A stretch of DNA of 64,000 bases from Cherax quadricarinatus (GCF_038502225.1 NW_027195231.1:170001-234000), one strand, 5' to 3'. Shown: positions 12,001 to 24,470, counted from the first letter of the stretch. A program made the numbers and translations. The notes: generated by a model not told the origin, from the sequence alone.

Positions 12001-15000
12001 CAGGGATAAGTTGTGTGCACTTGTATGCCTGTATCACTGGTGCAGGGATAAGTTGTGTGCACAAGTATGCCTGTATCACTGGTGCAGGGATAAGTTGTGT
12101 GCACCTGTATGCCTGTATGACTGGTGCAGGGATAAGTTGTGTGCACCTGTATGCCTGTATCACTGGTGCAGGGATAAGTTGTGTGCACCTGTATGCCTGT
12201 ATCACTGGTGCAGGGATAAGTTGTGTGCACCTGTATGCCTGTATCACTGGTGCACTGATAATTTGTGTGCACCTGTATGCCTGTATCACTGGTGCAGGGA
12301 TAAGTTGTGTGCACCTGTATGCCTGTATCACTGGTGCACTGATAAGTTGTGTGCACCTGTATGCCTGTATCACTGGTGCAGGGATAAGTTGTGTGCACTT
12401 GTATGTCTGTATCACTGGTGCAGGGATAAGTTGTGTGCACTTGTATGCCTGTATCACTGGTGCAGGGATAAGTTGTGTGCACCTGTATGCCTGTATCACT
12501 GGTGCACTGATAAGTTGTGTGCACTTGTATGCCTGTATCACTGGTGCAGGGATATGTTGTGTGCACTTGTATGCCTGTATCACTGGTGCAGGGATAAGTT
12601 GTGTGAACATGTATGTCTGTATCACTGGTGCAGGGATAAGTTGTGTGCACATGTATGCCTGTATCACTGGTGCAGGGATAAGTTGTGTGCACATGTATGC
12701 CTGTATCACTGGTGCAGGGATAAGTTGTGTGCACATGTATGCCTGTATCACTGGTGCAGGGATAAGTTGTGTGCACATGTATGCCTGTATCACTGGTGCA
12801 GGGATAAGTTGTGTGCACATGTATGCCTGTATCACTGGTGCAGGGATAAGTTGTGTGCACATGTATGCCTGTATCACTGGTGCAGGGATAAGTTGTGTGC
12901 ACATGTATGCCTGTATCACTGGTGCAGGGATAAGTTGTGTGCACATGTATGCCTGTATCACTGTTGCAGGGATAAGTTGTGTGCACTTGTATGCCTGTAT
13001 CACTGGTGCAGGGATAAGTTGTGTGCACTTGTATGCCTGTATCACTGGTGCAGAAATAAGTTGTGTGCACTTGTATGCCTGTATCACTGGCGCAGGGATA
13101 AGTTGTGTGCACTTGTATGCCTGTATCACTGGTGCAGGGATAAGTTGAGTGCACTTGTATGCCTGTATCACTGGTGCAGGGATAAGTTGTGTGCACTTGT
13201 ATGCCTGTATCACTGGTGCAGGGATAAGTTGTGTGCACATGTATGCCTGTATCACTGGTGCAAGGATAAGTTGTGTGCACTTGTATGCCTGTATCACTGG
13301 TGCAGGGATAAGTTGTGTGCACTTGTATGCCTGTATCACTGGTGCAGGGATAAGTTGTGTGCACTTGTATGCCTGTATCACTGGTGCAGGGATAAGTTGT
13401 GTGCACTTGTATGCCTGTATCACTGGTGCAGGATTAAGTTGTGTGCACTTGTATGCCTGTATCACTGGTGCAGGGATAAGTTGTGTGCACTTGTATGCCT
13501 GTATCACTGGTGCAGGGATAAGTTTTGTGCACTTGTATGCCTGTATCACTGGTGCATGGATAAGTTGTGTGCACTTGTATGCCTGTATCACTGGTGCAGG
13601 GATAAGTTGTGTGCACTTGTATGCCTGAATCACTGGTGCAGGGATAAGTTGTGTGCACTTGTATGCCTGTATCACTGGTGTAGGGATAAGTTGTGTGCAC
13701 TTGTATGCCTGTATCACTGGTGCATGGATAAGTTGTGTGCACTTGTATGCCTGTATCACTGGTGCAGGGATAAGTTGTGTGCACTTGTATGCCTGTATCA
13801 CTGGTGCAGGGATAAGTTGTGTGCACTTGTATGCCTGTATCACTGGTGCAGGGATAAGTTGTGTGCACTTGTATGCCTGTATCACTGGTGCAGGGATAAG
13901 TTGTGTGCACTTGTATGCCTGTATCACTGGTGCAGGGATAAGTTGTGTGCACTTGTATGCCTGTATCACTGGTGCAGGGATAAGTTGTGTGCACTTGTAT
14001 GCCTGTATCACTGGTGCAGGGATAAGTTGTGTGCACTTGTATGCCTGTATCACTGGTGCAGGGATAAGTTGTGTGCACTTGTATGCCTGTATCACTGGTG
14101 CAGGGATAAGTTGTGTGCACTTGTATGCCTGTATCACTGGTGCAGGGATAAGTTGTGTGCACTTGTATGCCTGTATCACTGGTGCAGGGATAAGTTGTGT
14201 GCACTTGTATGTCTGTATCACTGGTGCAGGGATAAGTTGTATGCACTTGTATGCCTGTATCACTGGTGCAGGGATAAGTTGTGTGCACTTGTATGCCTGT
14301 ATCACTGGTGCAGGGATAAGTTGTGTGCACTTGTATGCCTGTATCACTGGTGCAGGGATAAGTTGTGTGCACTTGTATGCCTGTATCACTGGTGCAGGGA
14401 TAAGTTGTGTGCACTTGTATGCCTGTATCACTGGTGCAGGGATAAGTTGTGTGCACTTGTATGCCTGTATCACTGGTGCAGGGATAAGTTGTGTGCACTT
14501 GTATGCCTGTATCACTGGTGCAGGGATAAGTTGTGTGCACTTGCATGCCTGTATCACTGGTGCAGGGATAAGTTGTGTGCACTTGTATGCCTGTATCACT
14601 GGTGCAGGGATAAGTTGTGTGCACTTGTATGCCTGTATCACTGGTGCAGGGATAAGTTGTGTGCACATGTATGCCTGTATCACTGGTGCAGGGATAAGTT
14701 GTGTGCACTTGTATGCCTGTATCACTGGTGCAGGGATAAGTTGTGTGCACATGTATGCCTGTATCACTGGTGCAGGGATAAGTTGTGTGCACTTGTATGC
14801 CTGTATCACTGGTGCAGGGATAAGTTGTGTGCACAAGTATGCCTGTATCACTGGTGCAGGGATAAGTTGTGTGCACATGTATGCCTGTATCACTGGTGCA
14901 GGGATAAGTTGTGTGCACTTGTATGCCTGTATGACTGGTGCAGGGATAAGTTGTGTGCACATGTATGCCTGTATGACTGGTGCAGGGATAAGTTGTGTGC

Positions 15001-15119
15001 ACATGTATGCCTGTATCACTGGTGCAGGGATAAGTTGTGTGCACATGTATGCCTGTATCACTGGTGCACTGATAAGTTGTGTGCACTTGTATGCCTGTAT
15101 CACTGGTGCAGGGATAAGT
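3009..15119. repeat. 42-bp tandem satellite array, about 288 units
   Basis: The unit begins CCTGTATGCCTGTATCACTG and ends with GATAAGTTGTGTGCA (42 bp). Variation is concentrated at one spot (GCGCT, GTGCT, GCACT or GCAGG before GAT) and at CCTGTATG versus CTTGTATG or CATGTATG. Units with GCGCT/GTGCT/CCTG dominate up to about 9600; GCAGGGAT with CTTG or CATG dominates afterwards. Rare variants recur at fixed spacing, for example CACTAGTGCG at 3864, 7263 and 8305, showing block duplications of about 1,042 bp and others. Because 42 is a multiple of three and the unit has few stops, long ORFs appear on both strands; I treat these as by-products, not genes. Confidence 0.97.
9600..15119. repeat. Homogenised half of the satellite with a 2,772-bp duplication
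   Basis: Private variants recur exactly 2,772 bp apart (66 units): GAACATGTATGTCTG (9834 and 12606 region), AAGTTGAGTGCAC (10371 and 13143), GCCTGAATCACTGG (10853 and 13625) and TTGTATGCACTTG (11464 and 14236). This shows a large tandem duplication of about 9.6-12.3 kb into 12.3-15.1 kb. The few differences between the copies suggest it is recent. Confidence 0.85.
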
Positions 15120-15736
15120 TGGCCTCAAGGGTTCAACTTAATAAAAGCACGATATTCTACTATTTGTTTGTAGTTTATTGGGTTCAATATCTAAATAAAG
15201 TTAAATACAAACATGAACAGAACCAGAATAAAATGAACGAATACAGTGAGTAACTGGAACTAATGAAGAAAATAGTCAGATAAGGTAACTCTGTGTTCTG
15301 GTACTTGAGTACAGTGACAAGTGTGTCCAACAAGGTCGTTATATCACAAAATTAAACAATCTCATTTGTCATCACACTTCATCGTCATGTGACCTTGACA
15401 TTCTATATCTTATTAGGAAGCTCTCCAGGTCTGTCCTATAAGTCAAAAGTTAATAACCAAAAAACTAAACCGAATCTGAATTCATGTGAAAAAAGTTAGC
15501 GGTTAGCACTAGCTTCCGCTATTTTCTCGGCTTTTAGAGCTTTAGCGTTAGCGGAGGTAATTTTTTAGTTAGCGGATTAGCGGTTAGTGAAGGTAACTTT
15601 GTGTTAGCTGTGTCCACCACTGCACATTATAAACACTGGTGTGGAATATGTTTATAGGTAAATGTAGACTTTCTTTTGTGTCTTACATCTACCATTGATT
15701 AAATTTTTGGTAGATTATGTTTTTAGGTTACATATT
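15120..15736. other. No gene seen; AT-rich DNA with a TTAGCGG-rich patch
   Basis: Unique-looking AT-rich sequence. Between about 15495 and 15630 there is a cluster of short repeats of GTTAGCGG / GATTAGCGG / TTAGCGTTAGCGG that looks like a fragment of a dispersed repeat. I could not assign it to a family. Confidence 0.5.
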
Positions 15737-16076
15737 TTGTATATATAGTTAGTGTGTATTGTTTAGTGTTTATAGTCAGTGTGTATTGTTTAGTGTATAT
15801 AGTTAGTGTACATTGTTTAGTGAATATAGTTAGTGTGTATTGTTTAGTGTATATAGTCAGTGTGTATTGTTTAGTGTATATAGTTAGTGTACATTGTTTA
15901 GTGAATATAGTTAGTGTGTATTGTTTAGTGTATATAGTTAGTGTACATTGTTTAGTGTATATAGTTAGTGTTTATTGTTTAGCGTATATAGTTAGTGTAC
16001 ATTGTTCAGTATATATAGTCAGTGTGTATTGTTTAGTGTATATAGTCAGTGTGTATTGTTTATTGTATATAGTTAA
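15737..16076. repeat. 27-bp minisatellite (left part)
   Basis: About 12 imperfect units of TATATAGTTAGTGTGTATTG plus TTTAGTG. The same repeat resumes at 24471, right after the BEL/Pao element, so the element inserted inside this array. The ORF across it is a consequence of the 27-bp period. Confidence 0.93.
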
Positions 16077-16753
16077 TGTAGAAAATACTGTATATGTTTT
16101 CCAGAAATATAGTATATGTAAATTGATGGCCTATATTGTATTTAATAAAAATTATGTTATAAAAACTGGGAAGCTCTGCGCCTGTGCAGACGAGAGGACT
16201 CGCCATGTTTGAATTGAGCCAAGACAAACACTATTGAGAGGCTTACACCTCTCAAATAAGAGCCAAAATTGTTGGTTGTGCATTTCTGCATAATTTGAGT
16301 ATCAGGCAACAAGACGGACAGCTCCAGGAATCTCAGATAAGCCGTCTAATTTATGTTTAATTTCTGGCCAGGAAATTTTTCATAAATGTAGGCAAAATGA
16401 GAGTCCTGTACATGACATATTAATCTCCAGACAAATAGGTGAGTGTTATGATTATAAATTCTCCTTCTGTTATATAAATGTGTATATGTAATCATTTATT
16501 AATTTTAGTATACAGTCCACAAATTTATATATTTACAAGAATTCCTTGTGATGTACATTTTATTTGCAATTAATAGGTCTAGAGCAACTTGTGAATATGA
16601 CAGTGGTAGGTATTGAAGGTGGACATTTTTTGTGACCTAGGTGTCCCAAAATTCCTACTTTTCTATGTAACTTTGATAAATAATTGTTATATTTCTTACC
16701 ATTTACTGGTATGTACCTTATGAGTTACATCCAGATAAATGTAATTTTCCACA
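16077..16753 (+). repeat. BEL/Pao copy 1 5' LTR
   Basis: Starts TGTAGAAAATACTG and ends TTTTCCACA. About 95 percent or more similar by eye to 23795-24470 (starts TGAGGAAAATACTG). The R/U5 region should hold the start of transcription and the poly(A) signal; an AATAAA lies at about 16142. Confidence 0.92.
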
Positions 16754-16766
16754 TTTAATAGCCCGT

Positions 16767-16784
16767 TGGTCCTTCTTGAACCAG
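16767..16784 (+). other. tRNA primer-binding site of BEL/Pao copy 1
   Basis: TGGTCCTTCTTGAACCAG lies 13 bp after the 5' LTR. Its complement ends GGACCA and contains GGTTCAA of a T-arm, as expected for a tRNA 3' end. This fixes the element's orientation. Confidence 0.8.
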
Positions 16785-17111
16785 AGGTAATTAGTGAAGT
16801 CATTAATTAATTAATTAATTAATTAATAATTATATGTGAAATGACAAAAGGAGGTGGATGTTAGGTCCACAAATTTACTTAATGTGTAGTGGATTATAAT
16901 TATTATAATATTAATTTTGCTAAGGTCAAGTGTAGCTAAGATTTATATTAATGCATTTAAAATTTATATTATAATTTTCTTACTTCCAATTGCTAAGGTC
17001 AAGTGTACCTAAGATTTATTTAAAGGTAAGTTGTAATATTTACCTTTATAAAGTGCATAATCTAGTACATAATCAGTGTTATTAATTAAGTTGAATTTAA
17101 TACATTGCATC

Positions 17112-18616
17112 ATGGCTGAAAATGAGGAAATTAATGTAGAAGACAAACATATGGAATATAAAGGAAAAAAAGCATCACTACAAGCTAGAAAAGGTCATGT
17201 AACAAAAGCATAAAATAAATGTTTAGAATTAATGAATCAAGAAACTGTGAATAGTGATGATTTAAAATTGTATTTAGATGCTTTAGGGAATAGATATGAT
17301 TCATACAAATTGTATTACAACAAATATGAAGGAGATTTGTTAGTAAACTGTGTAGATGAGACTGAAGTAGATCTCATGATTAATTAGTATTATGAATTAG
17401 AAGAAAAGATTCTTTCTTGTAAAAGTCAGGCCTTGAATAAATTAAAATGTGTAAACCAGGTAGTTAATCAGTCTGCTCCAACAAATAATATGTCTTTGCC
17501 AAAACTCCCAGAATTATGTTTACCTGTATTTAATCCTGGAGAAAATTGGGAGGAATTTTGGTCAATTTTTAAAGCAGCTGTGCATGACAGGAGTGACCTA
17601 GCCTGTGTAACTAAATTATTTTACCTCAAAGGACAAGTAAGAGGAGATGCTCACATACTCATACAAGCCTTTCCCAATGTAGATGATTCTTACAAGGAAG
17701 CAGTTGACTTGTTGAAGGTCACTTATGGTAATATAGAACAAAGTAGGTTGGATCTAGTGAATATCATTGTTAATTTTCAATCTCCAGATCACACTTACAA
17801 AGGTTTACAGCAGTTTAGAGTTAAACTGGAGAGCACTCTCAAAACTTTAAGTAATAAATATAATCTGAAGGAATCAGACTGGTTATTGAGTGCCATTATA
17901 CAGAAAAAAATAAGCTGTAAAACACTTGAATGACTCTCAAACAAATATCACAAAGGCTAATTTGGTCTGGAGGAAATAAGACTAGGTCTACAAGAATTAA
18001 TTGTTCAGTTGCAGACCACCCAACTAACTCATTTTAAAGATGCAACACATAATAACTCTGAGGTATCTGTCAAGTTTCACAAAGGGAAAAATGATCTCAG
18101 TGTTAATATTCAAAATTCATTTCCTAAAAAGAGTTACATAGGTGCATATCAAGTAGCAGGAATCAGAAATAATGATTCCCCAGAAGGTAAGAAGAATAAG
18201 TACCCTCCTAAGAGTAGCCCAGTTAATAAGAAACCAGTCAAAGAAAAGAGAGATTGTCTCTTCTGCAAGGGTACTCATTTTTCTAAGAATTGCAATGCAT
18301 ACAATTCATGGAATGATGAAGTTGAAAGATTGGAGGAACTTGACAGATGTATCAGATGTTTAGGTAATCACAATGTAAAGGATAGTCATGCCAAATTAAA
18401 CATCTGTTATCAATTCAACGAAGGAAGACACTATATAGTCATGTGTAAGAGTCTATATGATAATGTTGATAATAATGATGATGATGACAATCCTGACACA
18501 ACAGTGGCTAATGTAAAAATTGCTGCTAATGTTAGCAATGATGGATTTGTTGAAGTAACCTTACCTGTGTTAGAGGTAAAAATTGATGATAAAAGGCATA
18601 AGGGGTCATTGAAGGG
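17112..18616 (+). pseudogene. BEL/Pao copy 1 Gag with zinc knuckles, broken
   Basis: A decayed frame starts at ATGGCTGAAAATGAG (17112) but meets stops before 17400. The 17433-17933 frame carries the Gag-like DUF1759 signature (ENWEEFWSIFKAAVHDRSD, KLFYLKGQVRGDA). After another stop, 18009-18616 carries cysteine-rich knuckles CLFCKGTHFSKNC and CIRCLGNHNVKDSH, the second already lacking expected ligands. Gag would package element RNA. The region ends at the foreign insertion at 18617. Several lesions make it clearly dead. Confidence 0.88.
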
Positions 18617-19850
18617 TAATTTTTTTTTTTTTTTAATTTTCGTTCGATTTCTTTCATTTTTTTTGTACGTAAAGAAGCACCTTTCAATAGTAATGTGACC
18701 AAGTTTCAATAAGATAGCTCAAAAAACAACTGAGAAAAAAATTATTTACTAATAATCATACATATTGCAAGGTGCCGTCGAAGTGGGACTTGGAGAAGTT
18801 GTTTTGGCATTATCTACGCATAAAACAATGCTAAACTGTATTTCTAATGGATTGCCGTTCTGTAATTTATCCTTTCTTCATTCTTAAAAAAAATAAATTT
18901 TGTATGTTTTTTGACTTTCAGCCAAATATCTGACTTTTGCCCTCACATAAATCAAAAACAAATTATGATATCTCAAAAAGCGATCCATGGGATTGTAAAA
19001 CAATCTTTCCTTTATGTTCTCTGTGAATTTCATTACATTCCTGCCATTATTAACGAAGTTACTTGCTCATATATGTGAATAACTTACTTCTGAGATAATC
19101 CGCGAAACAGCCGGACCACCTTTTTTTTTTTTTTTTCGAGAAAATAACATTTTTCTCAGTCTTATACTGCATTACGAGTGTATATCATAGTTAACCATGT
19201 TCGTTTTCTCTAATATAAGGACCCTGGAGGTGAGAGAAAGAGAATGTAAGCCCCTCTCTGAGAATGGGAATCTATTATTCCCGATGGAGCGCTCTGGGAA
19301 TATTCCATATATTATTCATTCTGGAGTATTTACCATACTTCTTTGTTATTTATATTGTTTATTATGTCACATTAGATCAATTGTGATAGATAAATAAGCC
19401 GTAGAAGCTATAATAGCGTTATATTGAGCCATATTCCCCGGCCACCCCCGAGACTGGAATTTTCCATGACGTCAGCAAGACTCAGCAAAATGGTGTCGGG
19501 AGGTTCCTGGTTGGTTGGAACTCTACGTATAAGTCCCGCCCAATGTATTATGATACCAAATCGTCAATTATTATCTTAGAAAGAATAATACAATAAATAC
19601 ACGAAAAAAAAACGGAAAAAAAAAAAATTGAGGACAGGTGAGCACACCTGCCGCGGGTGGTGACGTCACCCTAGGTGTATTTAAATGACCATAATTCCTT
19701 GTAGGAATGTCGTAGAACAATGATTCTGGTACCATTGTGTTGCCAGAGAGTTAAGCTATTTTTCTATAAGATTAACTCAGTTTGTGAATTTTTTTCGGAA
19801 AAAATTTTTCGTTCGCGCTGAGCATGTTAAAACCCCCATAAATAAAAAAA
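18617..19850. mobile_element. Unidentified 1.2-kb insertion inside BEL/Pao copy 1
   Basis: BEL coding sequence stops at about 18617 (after the RHKGSL stretch) and resumes at about 19851 just before the protease motif ALLDQGS. In between is non-BEL DNA that starts with a run of 16 T and ends with an A-rich ATAAATAAAAAAA stretch. It contains a second T run (19122-19136), TTTTCGTTCG near both ends in direct orientation, and a small hairpin ATTCCTTGTAGGAAT at about 19691. No convincing ORF, terminal inverted repeat or clear TSD is seen. It could be a retroposed noncoding repeat. Confidence 0.6.
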
Positions 19851-20514
19851 TATTACTGCATTATTAGACCAAGGATCCTAACGTACTTTCATTAAACGTA
19901 AATGCCTTGATGGGATGAAAATACAAATGGGCGATCTTACCACTCTAAAATTATCTGGTTTTCTCTCGGATAAAAGGGCTCAATTGTATGACACTGTTTA
20001 TGTAACTGTCAGGTTGGGCAATGAGAAAAAACGTGTTAATGCAGTAATTGTAGATAGACTTCCAGAGAAAATATCTACAGTAGGACTTAGTAAAGCTGCA
20101 GAAAGACTCTCACATAATATAAATTTAGCACCTTCTGGTGTAAGTGATGATTCTGTAGGCCCAATGAAAACTATGGTAGTTAGTGACTATTATGCCTCCT
20201 TTGTAAAGGGTATGGTAAAGAAATGTGGTGTCACCCTTTTGAAGACTGCTGGAGGCCATGTAAAATATGGTAGGATTCCTCGTAATAATAATGCATGACT
20301 AGAGAAAACTACAAATACCATAACTGTGTGTCTTACTCATGAAGTTGTACCCCAGTATAATTCTTCCATAGAGGATGGTGTTGAGCCAGTACATAAATTG
20401 TGGGAATTAGACAGCATTGGAATAAATGTAAATGAAGAAATTCCAGATGATTCTTTTACTCAGGAACAATACCTGAGAGATGTAAAATTTGAATCTGGAC
20501 AATACTGGGTATGA
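19851..20514 (+). pseudogene. BEL/Pao copy 1 aspartic protease region (DUF1758-like), broken
   Basis: The protease motif LLDQGS follows the insertion at about 19857. The next codon, a glutamine in copy 2, is TAA here. The open part 19915-20298 has VTVRLGNEKKRVNAVIVDRLP and the conserved LLKTAGGHV segment. A TGA near 20298 and another near 20512 break the link to the RT. The enzyme would mature the element polyprotein. The domain is conserved in outline but not functional as a frame. Confidence 0.85.
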
Positions 20515-20541
20515 CTTCCGTGGAGACTGAACCATCCAGAA

Positions 20542-22623
20542 TTGCCCACTAATTACAGAATGGCATATGGGCAGTTAAAGGCTCAGCTCCGCGAACTGAG
20601 TAAGACACCAGAATTGTTAACTGCCTATAATGATATAATTACTGAACAATTAATTAAGAAATTTATAGAAGAGGTACCTCCTGACCAAGCCAAAATTTAT
20701 GGTCACTATTTGCCACATCACAAAGTGAAGAAGGATTCTAAGACCACTCTTCTGAGAATTATGTTTAATTGTAGTGCCAGGAGTAACAAAAATGGATCTA
20801 GTTTAAATGACTGTTTGACGACAGGTCCGTCGTTGACGGAAAAATTAGGAGATATCTTATTAAATTTCAGGGTGAAGAATTATGCCTTTATAGCTGACAT
20901 AAGTAAAGCTTTCCTAAGAGTGAGTTTACAAGAGGCTGACCGAGATTGTACCCGCTTCTTAGGGTCTGAGAATCCTAGCGACCCACTTAGCCCTCTGAAA
21001 ACCTTTTGCTTTAGGAGCGTATTATTTGGTGCTACATCCATTCTGTTCCTACTTCAAGCGACGATAAATGCACACCTTAAATGTATGGGAAGTCCATTGA
21101 GTAAAGTAATGAGCAAACAATTTTATGTGGACAATTTTCTGGGTGTGATGTCAACTGATGAGGAACTGTTAATGATTTATAGAGAGGCTAATAAAATAAT
21201 GCAGAGTGCAAATATGCCTCTGAGGGAATGGAATAGTAATTCGTCCAAATTAAAGGGCAAAATAAGTAAAGATTACCCTGGAGATGATGTGTCAAAATGT
21301 AGTAATGTATTGGGATTAACTTGGCATACTGAGAGAGATTTGTTATTGTTAAAACCTAATAATTACAGTATGCCAAATAAATTAACTAAGAGAGTTTTGC
21401 TTACTGACGTTTCCAAATGTTTTGATCCATTAGGTTTAGTGTCACCCTTTACTATAGGAGGGAAATTATTAATACAAGAAGCATGGATACTTAAATGTGC
21501 TTGGGATGAAACTCTACCTGAGGAATTCATTGACCGGTGTGATGAATTAATTGGTGATTATGAAAAAAACCTAATGTTGGAGTTCCCACGCCAGGTGGCC
21601 AATCCAGATGGGAAAATTATACTTCACATTTTTTGTGATGCTTCAAAATTGGCATATGGAGCAGTTGCTTCCCTTCAATGTAATAGTGTTATTTCTCTTG
21701 TTATGTCTAAGGCTAAAGTGTCTCCAATTAAATCACGTACCTTACCTCAGTTGGAATTAACAGCCATTTATGTAGGTGTCAAATTAGCTAATTATATAAG
21801 AAATAAGTTGCAAGAGATAAATATTAGGGACACTGTAATTTGGTCTGATAATGAGGTATCCTTACAATGGATTCGTAATAGATACAGTAAAATTGTGTAT
21901 GTACAAAACAGAGCCTCTGAAATTAATCAGATGCAAGAGAAGTATAATAGTTTGGGTCAGCATGTGTTAACATTTAATCATATACCTGGTGAGGAGAATC
22001 CAGCTGATTTCTTGTCTCGAGGTTTACCTTATGCTAAATTTGTAAATGCTGTATCATGGTTTAAAGGACCAAGCTGGTTGGTAAATAAAGCTAATCGGCC
22101 TGCACAAAAGGCATATATTGCTCCCGTTGAAATTACTGTGACCACCTCTCCAATAGTTTGTCCTCCCTTAGCCATTGATATAAATAGGTATTCTTCTTTA
22201 CCCAAACTAATCAACGTAACTAAGTTGGTGTTTAAATTTCTAAACAAGATGAATATCTCATACTTGTTTTCACATCCTCTTGAATATTGGATAAAGAGGG
22301 TACAGGAAGAAATCTATGGAAATGAGATTAAAGTGATGATGGAAAGAAAAATTGTGAAAGGTTCCATAATAGAGAAATTGGTGCTGTATTTAGAGAACAA
22401 TGTAATTAGGTGCAGAGGTAGGTTACAAAATGCTGAATTGGGTGATTATGCTAAACACACTATCTTACTGCCCAAAACTCATCATCTAACAAATTTGATT
22501 GTTCTAAATGCCCATAAAAATGTAATGCATGGTGGGGTACAAGATACCTTAAATTGTATTAGGGAAACTTTCTGGATTCCACAAGGACGGCAAAGTGTAA
22601 AGAAGGTATTAAATCTTGTGTAA
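20542..22623 (+). pseudogene. BEL/Pao copy 1 reverse transcriptase and RNase H
   Basis: A long open stretch (about 690 codons) without its natural upstream part. RT: CSARSNKNGSSLNDCLTTGPSL, ADISKAFLRVSL (first catalytic Asp), and the YVDNFLG catalytic box near residue 196. RNase H: HIFCDASKLAYGAVA near residue 365 and VIWSDNEVSLQW near residue 435. The C-terminal end enters the integrase zinc-binding part (NAHKNVMHGG) and stops at 22623. YVDN in place of YVDD also occurs in copy 2, so it belongs to the family and is not decay. Confidence 0.9.
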
Positions 22624-23750
22624 TATGTCGCCGTGTGGATGCCAGATCCTATATGTACCCAGGTCCTCCACCATTGCCAAAGGAGCGTGTACAATTAGTG
22701 AAACCATTTGATGTAACAGGTGTAGACTATAGTGATCCAATAATTTTAACAGATACTTCAGATGGTGTTCCACTGAAAGTGTATGTTTGTTTGTTCACCT
22801 GTACTGCTACTAGGGCAGTTCATTTAGAAGTGGCTCAGGACTTGTCTGCAGAACAGTTTATACAGCTGTTTCGAAAATTTGCAGCTAGGAGATCCTGTCC
22901 GAGATTGATGATTTCGGATAATGCCACAAATTTTGTAGCAGGTGCTCAACATTTGATAGTTAAATAATAATAACGATGTTCAATCTGTGTTAACCCAGCG
23001 AGGGTGTACCTTGGCAGGGAGGTGCTGTACGAAAGACTGATAGGCACAGTGAAGCAGTGTCTCCGTAAAGTACTACACCGGAAGAGAATTAATTTGGAAG
23101 AATTCCGTGCAGTGTTAGTGGAGGAGTAAAAATGGATAAATAATCGGCCTCTCTCGTACATGAGTGATACACCTGATGCAGATGTATTAACACCTTCTCA
23201 CCTAATATGTGGAAGGAAATTGGAAGCTGCCCCTGTCTATAGAGATAATCCGGAAGAAAGTGATGAAGATTACAATGATGCGGCAGTGTTGTGTAATAAA
23301 TTTAAAATGTTAAATAAAGTAATTGATCATTGGTCTAATGTGTGGCGTAATGAATATCTTCTTACACTACGTGAACACTTTTATGGTGCGACAGAGGCAG
23401 TAAATCGACAGAACATTCAACCAGGTGACATTGTGTTAATTGATACTGAACAACATCGAACATTGTGGCCTCTGGGCAAAGTATTGACATTGTACCCAGA
23501 TGCACAAGGTGTTGTCCAGAATGTCAAAGTGTTGTGTCGTGGCCAAGAAAGTTTATGCACAATTAATAAATTGGTTCTCTTGGAATTAAATGGCATTCAA
23601 TCAAATGTAAATGAAAATCTAAGGGAAAGTGACACGAGTGATACGGAAGGTAACGCTGACCAAGTGATGCAGGAAGATGAAATCTTAGTAAGACCTACTA
23701 GGAGAACAGCCACTCAAGCCAGAACCGGCTGGAATCGTCTCCTAAGGTAA
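22624..23750 (+). pseudogene. BEL/Pao copy 1 integrase and C-terminal DUF5641-like domain, broken
   Basis: After a frameshift, 22635-22967 carries the integrase core (VTGVDYSDP first Asp; MISDNATNF second Asp). The region with the catalytic Glu (WHGGFYERM in copy 2) suffered a deletion of about 40 bp near 23005 that removed most of the motif. From 23160 to 23750 the C-terminal domain is open (SHLICGRKL, REHFYGA, GDIVLIDTEQHR, WPLGKV). Integration by this protein is ruled out. Confidence 0.88.
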
Positions 23751-23794
23751 GGAGTAATTTGAGCCGTTTAGCAACGAACTCCGCTCGGCCGCAG

Positions 23795-24470
23795 TGAGGA
23801 AAATACTGTATGTGTTTTCCAGAAATACAGTATATGTAAATTGATGGCCTATATTGTATTTAATAAAAATAATGTTATAAAAACTGGGAAGCTCTGCGCC
23901 TGTGCAGACGAGAGGACTCGCCATGTTTGAATTGAGCCAAGACAAACACTATTGAGAGGCTTACACCTCTCAAATAAGAGCCAAAATTGTTGGTTGTGCA
24001 TTTCTGCATAATTTGAGTATCAGGCAACAAGACGGACAGCTCCAGGAATCTCAGATAAGCCGTCTAATTTATGTTTAATTTCTGGCCAGGAAATTTTTCA
24101 TAAATGTAGGCAAAATGAGAGTCCTGTACATGACATATTAATCTCCAGACAAATAGGTGAGTGTTATGATTATAAATTCTCCTTCTGTTATATAAATGTG
24201 TATATGTAATCATTTATTAATTTTAGTATACAGTCCACAAATTTATATATTTACAAGAATTCCTGGTGATGTACATTTTATTTGCAATTAATAGGTCTAG
24301 AGCAACTTGTGGATATGACAGTGGAAGGTATTGAAGGGGAACATTTTTTGTGACCTGCGTGTCCCAAAATTCCTACTTTTCTATGTAACTTTGATAAATA
24401 ATAGTTATCTTTGTTACCATTTACTGGTTGTACCTTATGAGTTACATTCAGATAAATGTAATTTTCCACA
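23795..24470 (+). repeat. BEL/Pao copy 1 3' LTR
   Basis: 676 bp, matching 16077-16753 end to end with scattered substitutions. It ends ATTTTCCACA, followed by the resumed 27-bp minisatellite. Confidence 0.92.

Larger units (their letters stand above)
16077..24470 (+). mobile_element. BEL/Pao LTR retrotransposon copy 1, inactivated
   Basis: LTRs of 677 and 676 bp (16077-16753, 23795-24470) enclose a primer-binding site, gag, aspartic protease, RT, RNase H and integrase in BEL/Pao order. Flanks GTTAA and GATAG are each one change from GTTAG in the surrounding minisatellite, a plausible decayed 5-bp TSD. Coding sequence has many stops and frameshifts, a 1.2-kb foreign insertion at 18617-19850, and a small deletion in the integrase core. 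BEL elements are retrotransposons acting through cytoplasmic virus-like particles; this copy cannot be autonomous. Confidence 0.93.

Noticed and set aside
3009..15119. CRISPR-like array
   Set aside because: Units are contiguous 42-mers without unique spacers, and the setting is eukaryotic. It is a satellite.
9575..15253. 1,892-codon open frame and similar giant frames in the 42-bp array
   Set aside because: They follow from a 42-bp period without stops; frames are open on both strands at once and end at array edges or random variants. No start context or splice signal supports a gene.
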